A DNA stretch of 64,000 nucleotides from Notolepis coatsorum. Its lineage: Eukaryota > Chordata > Actinopteri > Aulopiformes > Paralepididae. Position 1 is the stretch's first letter. Every line of letters begins with the position of its first letter. Shown here in pieces: positions 30,734 to 40,062 of the stretch. Where the stretch lies: NCBI GenBank assembly GCA_963971535.1, contig OZ020591.1, positions 19,981,790-20,045,789 of the forward strand, in the 5' to 3' direction. The notes below the pieces were generated by a model. That model saw nothing but the letters and a program-made list of their open reading frames with translations, searched no databases and was not told where the DNA came from. A program made the translations under genes and the position numbers.

Positions 30734-33150
30734 ACGAAGAAGACACCACCCTCTTACAGCACGTCGAGAGGCTATGGACACTAGACACGATGCCCTTTAA
30801 GAATGAAAAGAAACTTGTTCGCTCAAAGGAAGACACTTATGCCATAGCCCTCCTCGAGCAGAAGACAAAGAGAGTCGAGGTCAACGGAGTGATGAGATAC
30901 GCAACTCCACTCTTGAGGCGAGAGGGTATGCCCACCCTCCACGCCTCAAAAGAAGCAACAGAGCGATATCTACTGAACACCGAGCGGCGTCTAGCCAAAG
31001 ACCCCACTCAAGCCACTATGTACCGCGCTGAGATCGACAAGCTGATCACAGCGGGACACATAAAGAAAATTGACATTCAAGAGGCCGACCAGACGATTGA
31101 ATCCTGGTACGTGCCCCACCACAAGGTCCACCACAACGGCAAGGATCGCATTGTATTCAACTGCAGCTACCAGATCGGACTACAGAATTTGAATAAAGAA
31201 CTCCTGCCCGGCCCGACACTCGGCCCCTCTCTCCTCGGCGTACTACTACGTTTCCGCCAAGACAAGGTGGCCATCAGCGGCGACATCAAAGGGATGTTCC
31301 TGCAGGTGCGACTAGTGGAGGAGGACAAGCCCTTGCTGTGGTTCCTATGGAGAGAGAGGATCAAAGATGAGCAACCATCCATCTACCAATGGGAGGTCCT
31401 CCCCTTCGGAACCACATGCAGCCCATGCTGTGCTACGTTCGCACTGCAAAAACATGTGACAGAAGACCCTGAAGCTGACGAGGAGGTCAGACAAAGTGTA
31501 GAGAGGAGTTTCTACATGGACAACTGTCTGCAAAGCGTCTCGACGCCAGAAGAAGCCGAAGCCCTCCTGCTCAAGCTCCGCGCCTCACTGATCAAAGGCG
31601 GCTTTGATCTCCGGCAGTGGGCCAGCAGTGACCCTCAAGTACTTCGCAGCCTCTCCCCAGAGACAAAGGCAGCAAGCAGCGAGACCTGGATGGCGACCAC
31701 CCCAGGTGAAGCACAGGAAATGACATTGGGCCTAGTCTGGCGCTTCAAAACAGACTCGCTCCATTACAAATACACACCCCTGACCACGGAGCAGGGAAGG
31801 TCGACCCCTCTACCGACCACCAGACGGAGCGTATACAGAACACTCGCAAGTCAATACGACCCGCTGGGGTGTATCCTACTTTACACCACTCGGGCGAAAA
31901 TGATTGTACGAGAGCTGTGGGACAAGGAACAGGGCTGGGACGACCCCATACCCGACCACCTAGCTTCCACCTGGAGAGAGTGGGAGAGAGAACTCAGCTC
32001 GCTCCAAAATGTGAACATACGCCGAAGCTACTTCCCACCCACAGTGCTGCTGGAGACGTGCCAGATGGACCTGCACGTCTTCAGCGACGCCTCGGAAGTG
32101 GCCTACGGTTCGGTGGCTTACTTGCGGGCCCGAGAGGAGGGAGGAGAAATACACACAGCCTTCATCCTGGCTCGCTCAAGGATAGCCCCCTGCAAGCAAC
32201 AATCGATCCCGCGTCTAGAGCTCTGCGCAGCTCTGGTAGGCGCGCAACTCGCCACGTTAATCCAATGTGAACTCACCATCCCGGTGCAAAGAACAATCTT
32301 GTGGTCAGACTCCATGACCGTACTCACATGGATCCAGTCCGATTCTTGTAGATACAAGGTCTTCGTGGGAGTCAGAATCACAGAGATTCAAGACCTGGTA
32401 GGATCAGCGTGCTGGAGGTACGTGGACACGAAACAGAACCCAGCCGATGTCATCACACGGGGGATGTCCCTAGATGACCTCACACGTCACAATATCTACA
32501 GTGACGGTCCTGAGTTCCTCAAGCTCCCGGAGGAAGAGTGGCCTACCCCCACCCCTCGGGAGGCTAGTCAAGAGGAGGCAGAGATCAAGAAATCTATGTT
32601 CTGTGGGTTGACGCACACCCCAGTCCCCACTGACCCTAACATAGATGACTGCCTCACCTTTGAGAGTGCGCAGCTAAAGACATTCCTGTGGCACCACCCT
32701 GAGGTTCCCCCCACTACCGACATTGACGCATCGAACTACGCAGAGGCAGAACTCCTTCTGCTACAGCGAGCCCAAAGAGACTTGTTCCCCGACGAGCTAG
32801 ACTGCCTGCAGGGAACAAAGCCAATCCCGTCAGACAGCAGACTGCTCCACTTGGCCCCCGAGCGCGACACCCATGGCCTCATCAGGGTGGGTGGTCGTCT
32901 GAGACGGGCCCCGGACTTAACGGATGACGTCAAGTTTCCTATAGTCCTCAACAGCCGACACAAGGTCACTGAGCTCATCATAAAGAAATACGACGAGGAT
33001 GTGCACCACGCTGGGGCAGAGAGAGTCTTCGCTGAGATCCGACGTCGCTATTGGATACTGAACGGAAGAGAAGCAGTACGTCGCTTCCAGCGGACTCGTC
33101 TAGACTGTCGCAAGTGGCGAGCACAACGCCCTCGAGTACGTCTCAAGTGA
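30664..33150 (+). pseudogene. BEL/Pao pol: RT, RNase H, integrase N-terminus
   Basis: The frame carries the reverse transcriptase (palm block LPGPTLGPSLLGVL, then SGDIKGMFLQVRL with a catalytic Asp, and WEVLPFGTTCSPCCA). The active-site box reads FYMDNCLQS where YVDD is canonical. RNase H follows (LHVFSDASEVAYG, IPRLELCAALVGA, LWSDSMTVLTWI). An integrase zinc-domain remnant comes last (VHHAGAERVFAEIRRRYW), with the first Cys of the expected C-x2-C replaced by Arg. It stops at 33150 after a deletion joins this domain to the far C-terminus. The enzyme would copy RNA into cDNA; integration is impossible without the missing DDE core. The listed start is only where the frame opens. Confidence 0.9.
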
Positions 33151-33586
33151 TGTAGCAGATGTCGACCCAATCACCCCCAACACTCTCTTGATGGGGCGGC
33201 TGGACCCTGCGCTTCCACAGACGGTGTACAGACCTGAAGAAGCGAACGGCCGAAGAATGTGGAGGTACAGTCAAATATTGGCTGACAAGTTTTGGAACAG
33301 TTTCCTCCTCCACTACCTACCGTCTCTCCAAACCCGCCAGAAATGGGTAAAGGATAGAGACAACTTACAAGTGGACACAGTCGTTATGATCATAGACCAG
33401 TTACTACCCCGAGCTATGTGGCCGGCCGGCCGCGTAAGCAAAGTGATCACTGGTGCCGACGGAAAGGTCAGAGCGGCAGAAGTTATTGTCCAGGGGCGGA
33501 CCTACACCCGACCCGAGGCGAGGCTGATAGAGTTGCCGAGGCTCCCTGACTCCCCTGATGACGATCATGACCCACTGACTTTGTAG
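33125..33586 (+). pseudogene. BEL/Pao pol C-terminal domain after deletion
   Basis: In a different frame from the preceding pol part, the coding sequence resumes as VADVDPITPNTLLMGR and continues through QKWVKDRDNLQVDTVVM, PRAMWPAGRVSKVITG and EARLIELPRL to a stop at 33584-33586. This is the conserved domain at the end of Pao-type polyproteins (DUF5641-like), which follows the integrase core. Its direct joining to the zinc-domain region marks a deletion of roughly 200 or more residues. Confidence 0.85.
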
Positions 33587-33665
33587 ATTGCCCTACTCCC
33601 CACAACAGACATTGAGCAGTTGACTGGACTATTAATCTGTCTCCTTTAACTAATTAGGTGCGGAC

Positions 33666-33680
33666 TAATTAGGAGGCGGC
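33666..33680 (+). promoter_or_regulatory. Polypurine tract of the BEL/Pao element
   Basis: aattaggaggcggc directly precedes the 3' LTR, the expected place for plus-strand priming. Confidence 0.6.
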
Positions 33681-34990
33681 TGTTGTGAAGGGCCAGATTA
33701 AACTGAGAATCTACCTTTATTGTTTGATATACTTTGTATATTATTTATATATATACACGGAATATCCCTTTACCTGCATTCAAACCAGAGTAATATTCGC
33801 TCTCCTATTGGACAGCGCCCCCAGGCGCCAGCGCGCAAGCCCCCAACGGCAGGTTCAAAGACAAGTTCAGGCATGTCAGGACATGCCCGGAGTCAGCGTA
33901 TTGATACCAGACAAAGACTGCGGTTTGGGACTAGATATTCACTTAAGTATAAATACAGCGCAAGGTGTGCACACCAGTAGTTCAGCTTCGTTCAGTACCT
34001 TACCCACCTTCACCACGAGTCAACGTGCAGTGAAGTGAGCAACCTTGCGTCTAACAGAGCATTGAGAACCACGTGCGAATAGAATGGTAAAAGTGTCAGA
34101 GTTTAATGCAGTAACGTTGAGTTCGACCTAATCTAATGTGAAGTAAATAGTCGTTCATTTATTGTATATCGTGCGGCCACAGTTCGTTCGTGTGTAGCAT
34201 TACCCAGCGGTTCGTCGTGTCTTTAGCTAGTGTACTTAGCCAGGGTGTGTGGCCTAAATACGTCGCCCACACCCGAGGAGTCCTAGGCGGAGAACCGTTG
34301 GACATGTACACAGGAGAATCAGCGTCGGCGATTGCAGAACCATTACTGGTTGGATTATATTGATTTGGAACGTGGTACCCGGAGAAGAGCATCGTTGATT
34401 TCCACTGTCGTTTGGGATTCAACCTCGTGAGGATTACAACTCGGGCCGGCCTCGTGGACGGAGGCTGGCTAGCTGTCATCAATGCTGTCGAGCATTTGGA
34501 TTACAATTATTACTTTGCTGCTGATCAAGGGATTTACAAGGACCGACTCCTGTACCTGGAGTCTCTTTATTCCCCATTGAATCAGACGGAGTACCCGAAC
34601 ATTCCTCTACCCTCCAGGCCTTACACCCCCGGAGGGAACCCATTGTCTCCAGGCGGTACCAGTGTTGCCCTATCTAGTTGCTACTATACGACAGGTGGTG
34701 TCAACTTAGACCCATCGTAGGATTCCTGCTATTCTTAGTGACTCATGCTATTGACTGACTTTACGTATATTCTTCGCCATACAAGCGCGACCCTAATTCT
34801 GTAACCTAATGTTGTCTAATAATAATAAATTACCCTCAAATACTATTTCTTTGTCAATGCCGTGTTCTTGTGGGTGTTCACCATCTATATTTGATGTACT
34901 GTCTGGCCAGTAATTAAAGTACATAACTAGCAGTGGTTTAATCTATCACAATCTTTAATACAGTCAGGGTTTTGTAACCCCTCAGTTACA
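33681..34990 (+). repeat. 3' LTR of the BEL/Pao element
   Basis: 1310 bp, about 99% identical to the 5' LTR. It has nine extra bases near 33784 and lacks six near 34800. It ends TTACA, followed by the target duplication atgag. Confidence 0.95.
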
Positions 34991-34995
34991 ATGAG

Positions 34996-35182
34996 GATCT
35001 GAGAAAAGAGATCACGTTGCAGTGTCGTTTCTTCTGACTATGGATGTACTAACAAGGGGTTGATACAGTGTGTGCCAGCTAATGAGAGATCCAAGTAAAA
35101 TTACACAACGCGGAGGCCGTCACGGAACAGCAGGTGACGAGGGAATTAAATGAGTAAAAGCTGGAAACACTGTTTTCTAACA
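34996..35182 (+). repeat. 3' LTR of the retrovirus-like element, right part
   Basis: It continues the LTR interrupted at 26476 (gatctgagaaaagagatcac to ctgttttctaaca) and matches 21213-21403. Confidence 0.9.
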
Positions 35183-35274
35183 ATGGGTGGACAACTCCAT
35201 CCGAGTGGCCCTGAATGCATGCACCACTGCTTACAACTCGGGGCGAGCATCGGGAAGTATGGAAGAGTACAAGG
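35183..35274 (+). pseudogene. LINE ORF, linker piece before the RT (part 1)
   Basis: It encodes NSIRVALNACTTAYNSGR and GSMEEYK, the hydrophilic region between the endonuclease and reverse transcriptase of Rex1-like proteins. The frame resumes at 39401 after the hAT. The last eight bases (gtacaagg) are the left target duplication. Confidence 0.7.
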
Positions 35275-35857
35275 TAGGGGTGGACGGTATAAACGGTATA
35301 CGGTATAAACGGTATGAATTTGCGCTACGGTATGGGTTTTGACTATACCTTGTGACCGGTAGAGCAACTCTAAAGAGGCAATGACGTAACCACAGTGTGG
35401 AGGGAGGGGGCTGCTAAGTGGAGCTAACGTTAGCTTGCTGAGACAGGGCTCTACAGTGACTATTTCACTCGCAAAATAGATATGTGCAAACTGGAAAAAT
35501 TATTTAGGAGCACAGATGCTTTGCGTAGTGGGCGTGTCAATGAGCAATTCTCATTTCATAATAGACACGGAACAGAGCGGACCTTCAATTCTAGAAGCGA
35601 ACTAGCCCTGCGTTGCACACAGCTGTGACAACTTCTCTCGCGAGTCACGCAGTTTCTATGTGTAATGTAAACTCTGCGACGAGTGCAATCTTCTAACATG
35701 CTTTGCATCCTCGCATTCTGGAATGCCCACGGTGCGCTAAAACCTTATATAATGTTAACTGTTGATGTAGCCTTCAGAAAACTAACGTTAGCTAGCTCCT
35801 AGCAGCCTGTTGATGTAGATTCAGCAAGCCAATGTTAGCTCCACTCTAGCATCAGCC

Positions 35858-35917
35858 CCCTCCCTCTCTCCCTCCCTCTCTCTCTCTCACTTTCTCTCTC
35901 ACTCTGTCTCCCCCATC

Positions 35918-35974
<57 letters not shown>
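35858..35974. repeat. (CT)n-rich microsatellite
   Basis: An imperfect ccctctctc stretch is followed by about 28 uninterrupted CT units (35918-35974). Confidence 0.95.
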
Positions 35975-35980
<6 letters not shown>

Positions 35981-36371
35981 CTAACAATCCTGATTCGATT
36001 CTTAAACCTATTTCATTCAAAAGGAATATATTGATTGCCATTCATTAGCTATACTATAGCTCAGCAGCTGTAACAGAATCATTTTATTATTTTTGATTAT
36101 TTACGTTACGTTACCTGCCTGCAGACACTTGAGAAAAGGTTTAGCATTTTTCTATTGCAGTTTTGCACAATAAATGTTCTTAAAATACCTCTGTACTATG
36201 TGAAATATGTCCTAGTAATACAAGAGTACAATAATAGCTGCCATACCAGTGTTTTACCCCTTCAGAAGCATTTATATAGACATTTTAAGATAAGTTAATA
36301 TACCGTGATATATACCGTTACCGTCTATGCTTCAAATTATACCGTGATATCAATTTTAGACCATAACGTCC

Positions 36372-37087
36372 TGTCACGATCCTAGGGCCGGTCCTGGCTG
36401 GACGGGGCAGGATGGGAACATTGGGCAGTGCTCTCCACCTAACTTTGGGCAATGCCCTCCATCCAACATTGGCTCTCTGCCTAACATTGGTCTCCTACCC
36501 TCTAGTGGCCAGACTAACCTGTTGGTACAGGCGGCCATCTTGTTTTGGTTCCAAGTAATATAACTAATATCTAACTATTTGTTATCTTGGGCCATCCCTG
36601 TGTGTGTGTGTGATGTCGTCTCCCTGTCTGGTTGTTATGTTTGATTATGTTTTCTGTGTCTAGTTGGTGTATTCCTAGTGTGTTTATCATATGTTGCCTG
36701 TTTGCATTATTGCCTGGTCTCGCCAGTCGTTACAATCAGTGGTAGTATTTAAGGTCTGCTTGTTACTGACTTCCTTGTGGCGTCATTGTCTCAGTATCCT
36801 CCTAGTCCTCGTTGTCATCCTGCTCGCCGTCTATCCTGTGTTCCCCCGTGCCTTGCTGTTTGTAATTTGCGCTTGTGGGTACTTTTTTTGTTTTGTTTTG
36901 TTATTGTTTATTTTCCGTGTTTTACAACTCAGTCGTCCTCTAGCGCCTGCTCGGCTTTACCGTTTATGTTCTCGTTGGTAACGTACTGTCGTGTCAGTAA
37001 AGTCTGTTTACACGTATCCTGCCATCTCTGCCTCTTCCATTCCGTACTCTTGCTGCAAACTGTGTTTCACCTACTCCCATCGTATCA
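36372..37087 (+). repeat. 5' LTR of element A
   Basis: 716 bp with TG...CA ends, about 98% identical to the 3' copy. It contains the TATA-like box and the putative transcript start. Confidence 0.92.
36746..36787 (+). promoter_or_regulatory. TATA-like box and putative transcript start of LTR A
   Basis: TATTTAAGG at 36746 lies 31 bases before GTGGCGTCATT at 36777-36787. The latter is the exact complement of the motif after the LTR (37089-37099). The 3' LTR has TATGTAAGG at the same place. Confidence 0.6.
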
Positions 37088-37088
37088 G

Positions 37089-37099
37089 AATGACGCCAC
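37089..37099 (+). promoter_or_regulatory. Candidate self-primer binding site of element A
   Basis: AATGACGCCAC starts two bases after the LTR and is complementary at all 11 positions to the putative 5' end of the RNA. In Tf1 and the sushi group of chromoviruses, reverse transcription starts from such an internal RNA primer. The ORF start codon is inside it. Confidence 0.65.
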
Positions 37100-38649
37100 C
37101 ATTAAGAAACGCAGCAGCAAAGGCCAGCGATACCATAGGGATCGTCCAGACCCTGATGGCTGGTGACATGAAGCACTACTCACTGGCCAAGTGGGGGTTC
37201 CTGCTCCGAAAGATCGACCAGGTCGCCACAGAGAATCCAACACTGCAGCCAGCGATGTGGGAGATGGCAGAACGTGTTGCTGCCATGATGGAGGAGTATA
37301 AGTCGGAGGCTAAGGTAGCTAGCTTGCCGACTAGTATCAGGCTCATGGTCAGCCTAGAGCCTCCCACCGCCGTTGAGGCTGTTCAGATGTCTATATCTAA
37401 CCAGACGTCCACAGCCAGCACAGCTCCACCCTCCACAGCTGGAGTAGCCCCAGCTGCTAGCGCCTCAGTGCCTTCCACTAAGGCTCTTACTGCCATTACC
37501 ATCCCCATGGCTAGTGTAGAAGGTACAGCTAGCAAGCCTCAGAGGGCTAGTAAACAAGAAGAAAAAAGTATCCCATCAGGAGCTGCTAGGCTTTCCCCAA
37601 CAGCTAGCTTAGCCTCTACGGTTGGCCAGGCCTTGCCGACCAGCATTACCCTCACGGTGAGCCTGGTTCCTGAGGCTGGCCGGGTCTCCACAGCTAGCAT
37701 TACCCCGAAAGCTAGCCTAGATCCTACTGCTAGCTTAGTTCCGGAAGTTAGCCAGGCCTCCCCAGTTAGCACAGCTCCCACTGCTAGCTTAACCTCTGCA
37801 GCTAATCAGGCCTCCACAGCTAGCACAGTTCCCACTGCTAGCTTAGGCTCTGCAGCTAATCAGGCCTCCCCAGCTAGCACAGTGCCCACTGCTAGCTTAG
37901 GCTCTGTAGCTAGTCAGGGGCAACCTACTAACCTTTCCCCCACAGTGAGTCCAGACTCCACATCCCCGGATCATACACCACGCCTCGCCGCCGAGACCGA
38001 TCCGGTCTCCGCGCCCTGCCCGGCCTCTACATCTGGTCCGGCTGCCGTGCCGGCTCCCGGCTCCCCGACTGACCCTGGCTCCCTGTCTGGTCCAGCTCTG
38101 CGCCGTGATCGGCGTCCTGGCCCTCGCCGTGGTCGTCGGCGTGGTCTGCGCCGTGGTCTGCGCCGCGGTCTGCGCCGTGGCCTGTGTGGGATCCTGCTCC
38201 GGGGGTCGTCGCCGCCGCACCTCCGTTCCGGCTCTCCTGAACCAGTCCCTAGTCCGGCGGCTGGAGGGCCTCTCATCCGGGATCCGGCTCCGGGGTCCAG
38301 CTCCCCTTTCCGGGCTTATACACCGGTCCCCACCCCCTCTCCCCGGGCCTCGTGCCCGTCCCCACCCGTCCTCGCCGGACCTCTGTTCTCAGGTTCTGCC
38401 CCCCTCCCCGGGTCTCGGCATCCGTTCCCACCCCCCCTCGCCGGGTTTCTGTTCCCGTCCTCAGCCCCCCTCTCCGGGTATCTGCACCCGTTTTCAGCCC
38501 CCCTGGCTGCTATGCCCCTCCTGGGGTTTTCGCTCAGCCTCCCGGCCCCTGGTCTTCGGGTCCTCCCCCTGGGTCCTCTCCGGGGTTCCAGCTTCCTCCC
38601 TCACCTGGTTATGGACGTTGTTCTCGGGGGTCTGGAAGCCCCCCGTTGA
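37090..38649 (+). CDS. Gag-like repeat protein of LTR element A
   Basis: The 519-residue frame is open from end to end. Residues 1-75 form a likely helical head (IVQTLMAGDMKHYSLAKW, then AMWEMAERVAAMMEEYK). Residues about 80-300 are degenerate repeats with the cores PTASLGSAANQAS and PTSITLTVSLVPE, with an SKPQRASKQEEK block near 160. A Pro-rich stretch leads to an Arg/Gly tract near 337-360 (units of RRGLRRGL), and the C-terminus is rich in Pro, Ser and Leu. No CCHC knuckle, protease or polymerase motif is present. By position it is a Gag; the Arg/Gly tract may bind RNA in place of a zinc knuckle, as the GR boxes of foamy virus Gag do. The start is chosen because it is the first ATG after the LTR. 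No sequence family was recognised; element B's protein has the same plan. Confidence 0.75.
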   Translation: MTPPLRNAAAKASDTIGIVQTLMAGDMKHYSLAKWGFLLRKIDQVATENPTLQPAMWEMAERVAAMMEEYKSEAKVASLPTSIRLMVSLEPPTAVEAVQMSISNQTSTASTAPPSTAGVAPAASASVPSTKALTAITIPMASVEGTASKPQRASKQEEKSIPSGAARLSPTASLASTVGQALPTSITLTVSLVPEAGRVSTASITPKASLDPTASLVPEVSQASPVSTAPTASLTSAANQASTASTVPTASLGSAANQASPASTVPTASLGSVASQGQPTNLSPTVSPDSTSPDHTPRLAAETDPVSAPCPASTSGPAAVPAPGSPTDPGSLSGPALRRDRRPGPRRGRRRGLRRGLRRGLRRGLCGILLRGSSPPHLRSGSPEPVPSPAAGGPLIRDPAPGSSSPFRAYTPVPTPSPRASCPSPPVLAGPLFSGSAPLPGSRHPFPPPLAGFLFPSSAPLSGYLHPFSAPLAAMPLLGFSLSLPAPGLRVLPLGPLRGSSFLPHLVMDVVLGGLEAPR

Positions 38650-38660
38650 GGGGGGGGTAC
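38648..38660 (+). promoter_or_regulatory. Polypurine tract of element A
   Basis: gaggggggggtac lies directly before the 3' LTR and overlaps the ORF stop codon by two bases. Confidence 0.7.
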
Positions 38661-39379
38661 TGTCACGATCCTAGGGCCGGTCCTGGCTGGACGGGGCAGG
38701 ATGGGAACATTGGGCAGTGCTCTCCACCTAACTTTGGGCAATGCCCTCCATCCAACATTGGCTCTCTGCCTAACATTGGTCTCCTACCCTCTAGTGGCCA
38801 GACTAGCCTGTTGGTACAGGCGGCCATCTTGTTTTGGTTCCAAGTAATAGAACTAATATCTAACTATTTGTTATCTTGGGCCATCCCTGTGTGTGTGTGA
38901 TGTCGTCTCCCTGTCTGGTTGTTATGTTTGATTATGTTTTCTGTGTCTAGTTGGTGTATTCCTAGTGTGTTTATCAGATGTTGCCTGTTTGCATTATTGC
39001 CTGGTCTCGCCAGCTGTCAGTCGTTACAATCAGTGGTAGTATGTAAGGTCTGCTTGTTACTGACTTCCTTGTGGCGTCATTGTCTCAGTATCCTCCTAGT
39101 CCTCGTTGTCATCCTGCTCGCCGTCTATCCTGTGTTCCCCCGTGCCTTGCTGTTTGTAATTTGCGCTTGTGAGTACTTAGTCTTTTGTTTTGTTATTGTT
39201 TATTTTCCGTGTTTTACAACTCAGTCGTCCTCTAGCGCCTGCTCGGCTTTACCGTTTATGTTCTCGTTGGTAACGTACTGTCGTGTCAGTAAAGTCTGTT
39301 TACATGTATCCTGCCGTCTCTGCCTCTTCCATTCCGTTCTCTTGCTGCAAACTGTGTTTCACCTACTCCCATCGTATCA
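38661..39379 (+). repeat. 3' LTR of element A
   Basis: 719 bp. Compared with the 5' copy it has a 7-base insertion (ctgtcag) near 39012, a shorter GT run and about ten substitutions. Confidence 0.92.
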
Positions 39380-39400
39380 CCGTCCAGCCCTAGTACAAGG

Positions 39401-39575
39401 TAGCAGCTTATGCTACGCAAAGAGGTACGGGCCGAAAAACGGCGATATGCGAACAAGATGGAGACACAGATGGCACAGAACGACACGAGAGGCGGGGAGT
39501 ACGAACGATAACTGATTATAAAGTCAGCCCCCCCTCAATAGTGAATGCCGATGCCTCTCTCGCGGATGAACTCAA
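39401..39575 (+). pseudogene. LINE ORF, linker piece before the RT (part 2)
   Basis: Continues from 35274: AAYATRKEVRAEKRRYANK, then after a stop ITDYKVSPPSIVNADASL and ADELN. The second block matches the corresponding part of the LINE at 57860-57950 (TDYKGASLKLNSDISLAND). The SINE insertion follows after aactcaa. Confidence 0.7.
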
Positions 39576-40055
39576 TTAATAATTTAAATTTTTTAATTTT
39601 AATTTTTAATTTTTTTCTCTGATTTTCTCCCCGTCCCAATTAGTCGTTGTGCCAATTCCCCCCCCCCCCTCCCCTACCTGGCGCTGTATGCATGTTCTCC
39701 TACGAGTCGGTACAAGGGCGTCCCGAGTCGATCGCACGCCTTGGAGGCGTGCGCCGACAGCCAGTGACGTCTTTTCACTTGGCAGCGAGGGCTCTCATTG
39801 GTGAAGTGTAACGCGTGGGAGGTCACGCTATCTCCACCAAGTCCTGCCCGGCTTAGCAAGCGCCGAGACCTGACCTGTAGGCGTCGCTGTCCACAACGCC
39901 AGATTCCCACCCGCCATACTAATACTGCCAATTGTATTAGTGTGAACAGCCAGCCAAGCTGGTGACAACGCCGGGAGCTGGATTCGACCAAGCGAATCCA
40001 GCATCTCCGGCATTGGTGACGAACGCAATCTCCGCTATGCCACCTGACCGCCCCT
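39576..40055 (-). repeat. tRNA-derived SINE, copy 1
   Basis: On the minus strand it begins gggcggtcaggtggcatag. An RNA polymerase III A box (TGGCATAGCGG) and a B box-like TGGTCGAATCC lie near its start, and it ends in an AT-rich tail after gacggggagaaaatc. It is flanked by aactcaa at 39569-39575 and 40056-40062. It is longer than copy 2 by an internal stretch of about 100 bases. Confidence 0.8.
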
Positions 40056-40062
40056 AACTCAA

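Larger units (their letters stand above)
26477..34990 (+). mobile_element. BEL/Pao LTR retrotransposon, recent but integrase-deleted
   Basis: Two LTRs of about 1.3 kb (TGTTGTGAAGGGCC to CAGTTACA) flank gag, protease, reverse transcriptase, RNase H and partial integrase in BEL/Pao order. A 5-bp duplication atgag borders the element (26472-26476 and 34991-34995). The LTRs differ by only about eight substitutions and two small indels, so insertion was recent. Frameshifts in gag and pol and loss of the integrase core make it defective. Confidence 0.95.
20379..35182 (+). mobile_element. Retrovirus-like LTR element with several nested insertions
   Basis: Near-identical LTRs lie at 20379-21403 and 25994-26476 plus 34996-35182. 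The first is enlarged by a solo LTR; the second is split by the BEL/Pao element. Between them lie a primer-site candidate, a gypsy 3' fragment, several tandem repeats and a short frame with a signal-peptide-like start. No gag or pol was recognised, so it is either heavily deleted or non-autonomous. No matching target duplication was found; the left flank is a hAT remnant and the right flank is LINE coding sequence, so rearrangement is possible. Confidence 0.65.
36372..39379 (+). mobile_element. Complete gag-only self-priming LTR element A
   Basis: The 3008-bp element has two LTRs of 716 and 719 bp (TGTCACGATCCTAGGG to CATCGTATCA) that differ at about 10 sites. A single ORF (37090-38649) fills the whole interior: its ATG lies three bases after the 5' LTR and its stop lies in the polypurine tract just before the 3' LTR. 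No tRNA-type primer site exists; instead the first interior bases are complementary to the putative RNA start. A flanking duplication cgtcc is present with one extra base on the right. It carries no enzyme genes and would need proteins in trans. Confidence 0.85.
35275..39392. mobile_element. hAT element (TAGGGSTGGACGG ends) holding LTR element A
   Basis: The ends are TAGGGGTGGACGGTATA and CCGTCCAGCCCTA, with the perfect duplication gtacaagg at 35267-35274 and 39393-39400. Without the LTR element (36372-39379) it is about 1.1 kb and non-coding. It includes a (CT)n tract and has ggtataaacggtat-type motifs near the left end. The LTR element landed about 13 bases from its right end. Confidence 0.93.

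Noticed and set aside
36691-37166. Frames overlapping the LTR of element A, repeated at 38919-39515
   Set aside because: Duplicated because the LTR is duplicated; no recognisable domain.
38105-38674. 189-residue frame with a Val/Ala-rich hydrophobic start
   Set aside because: Overlaps the Gag-like ORF of element A in a GC-rich repeat; without comparative data it cannot be called a gene. Mentioned as a finding only.
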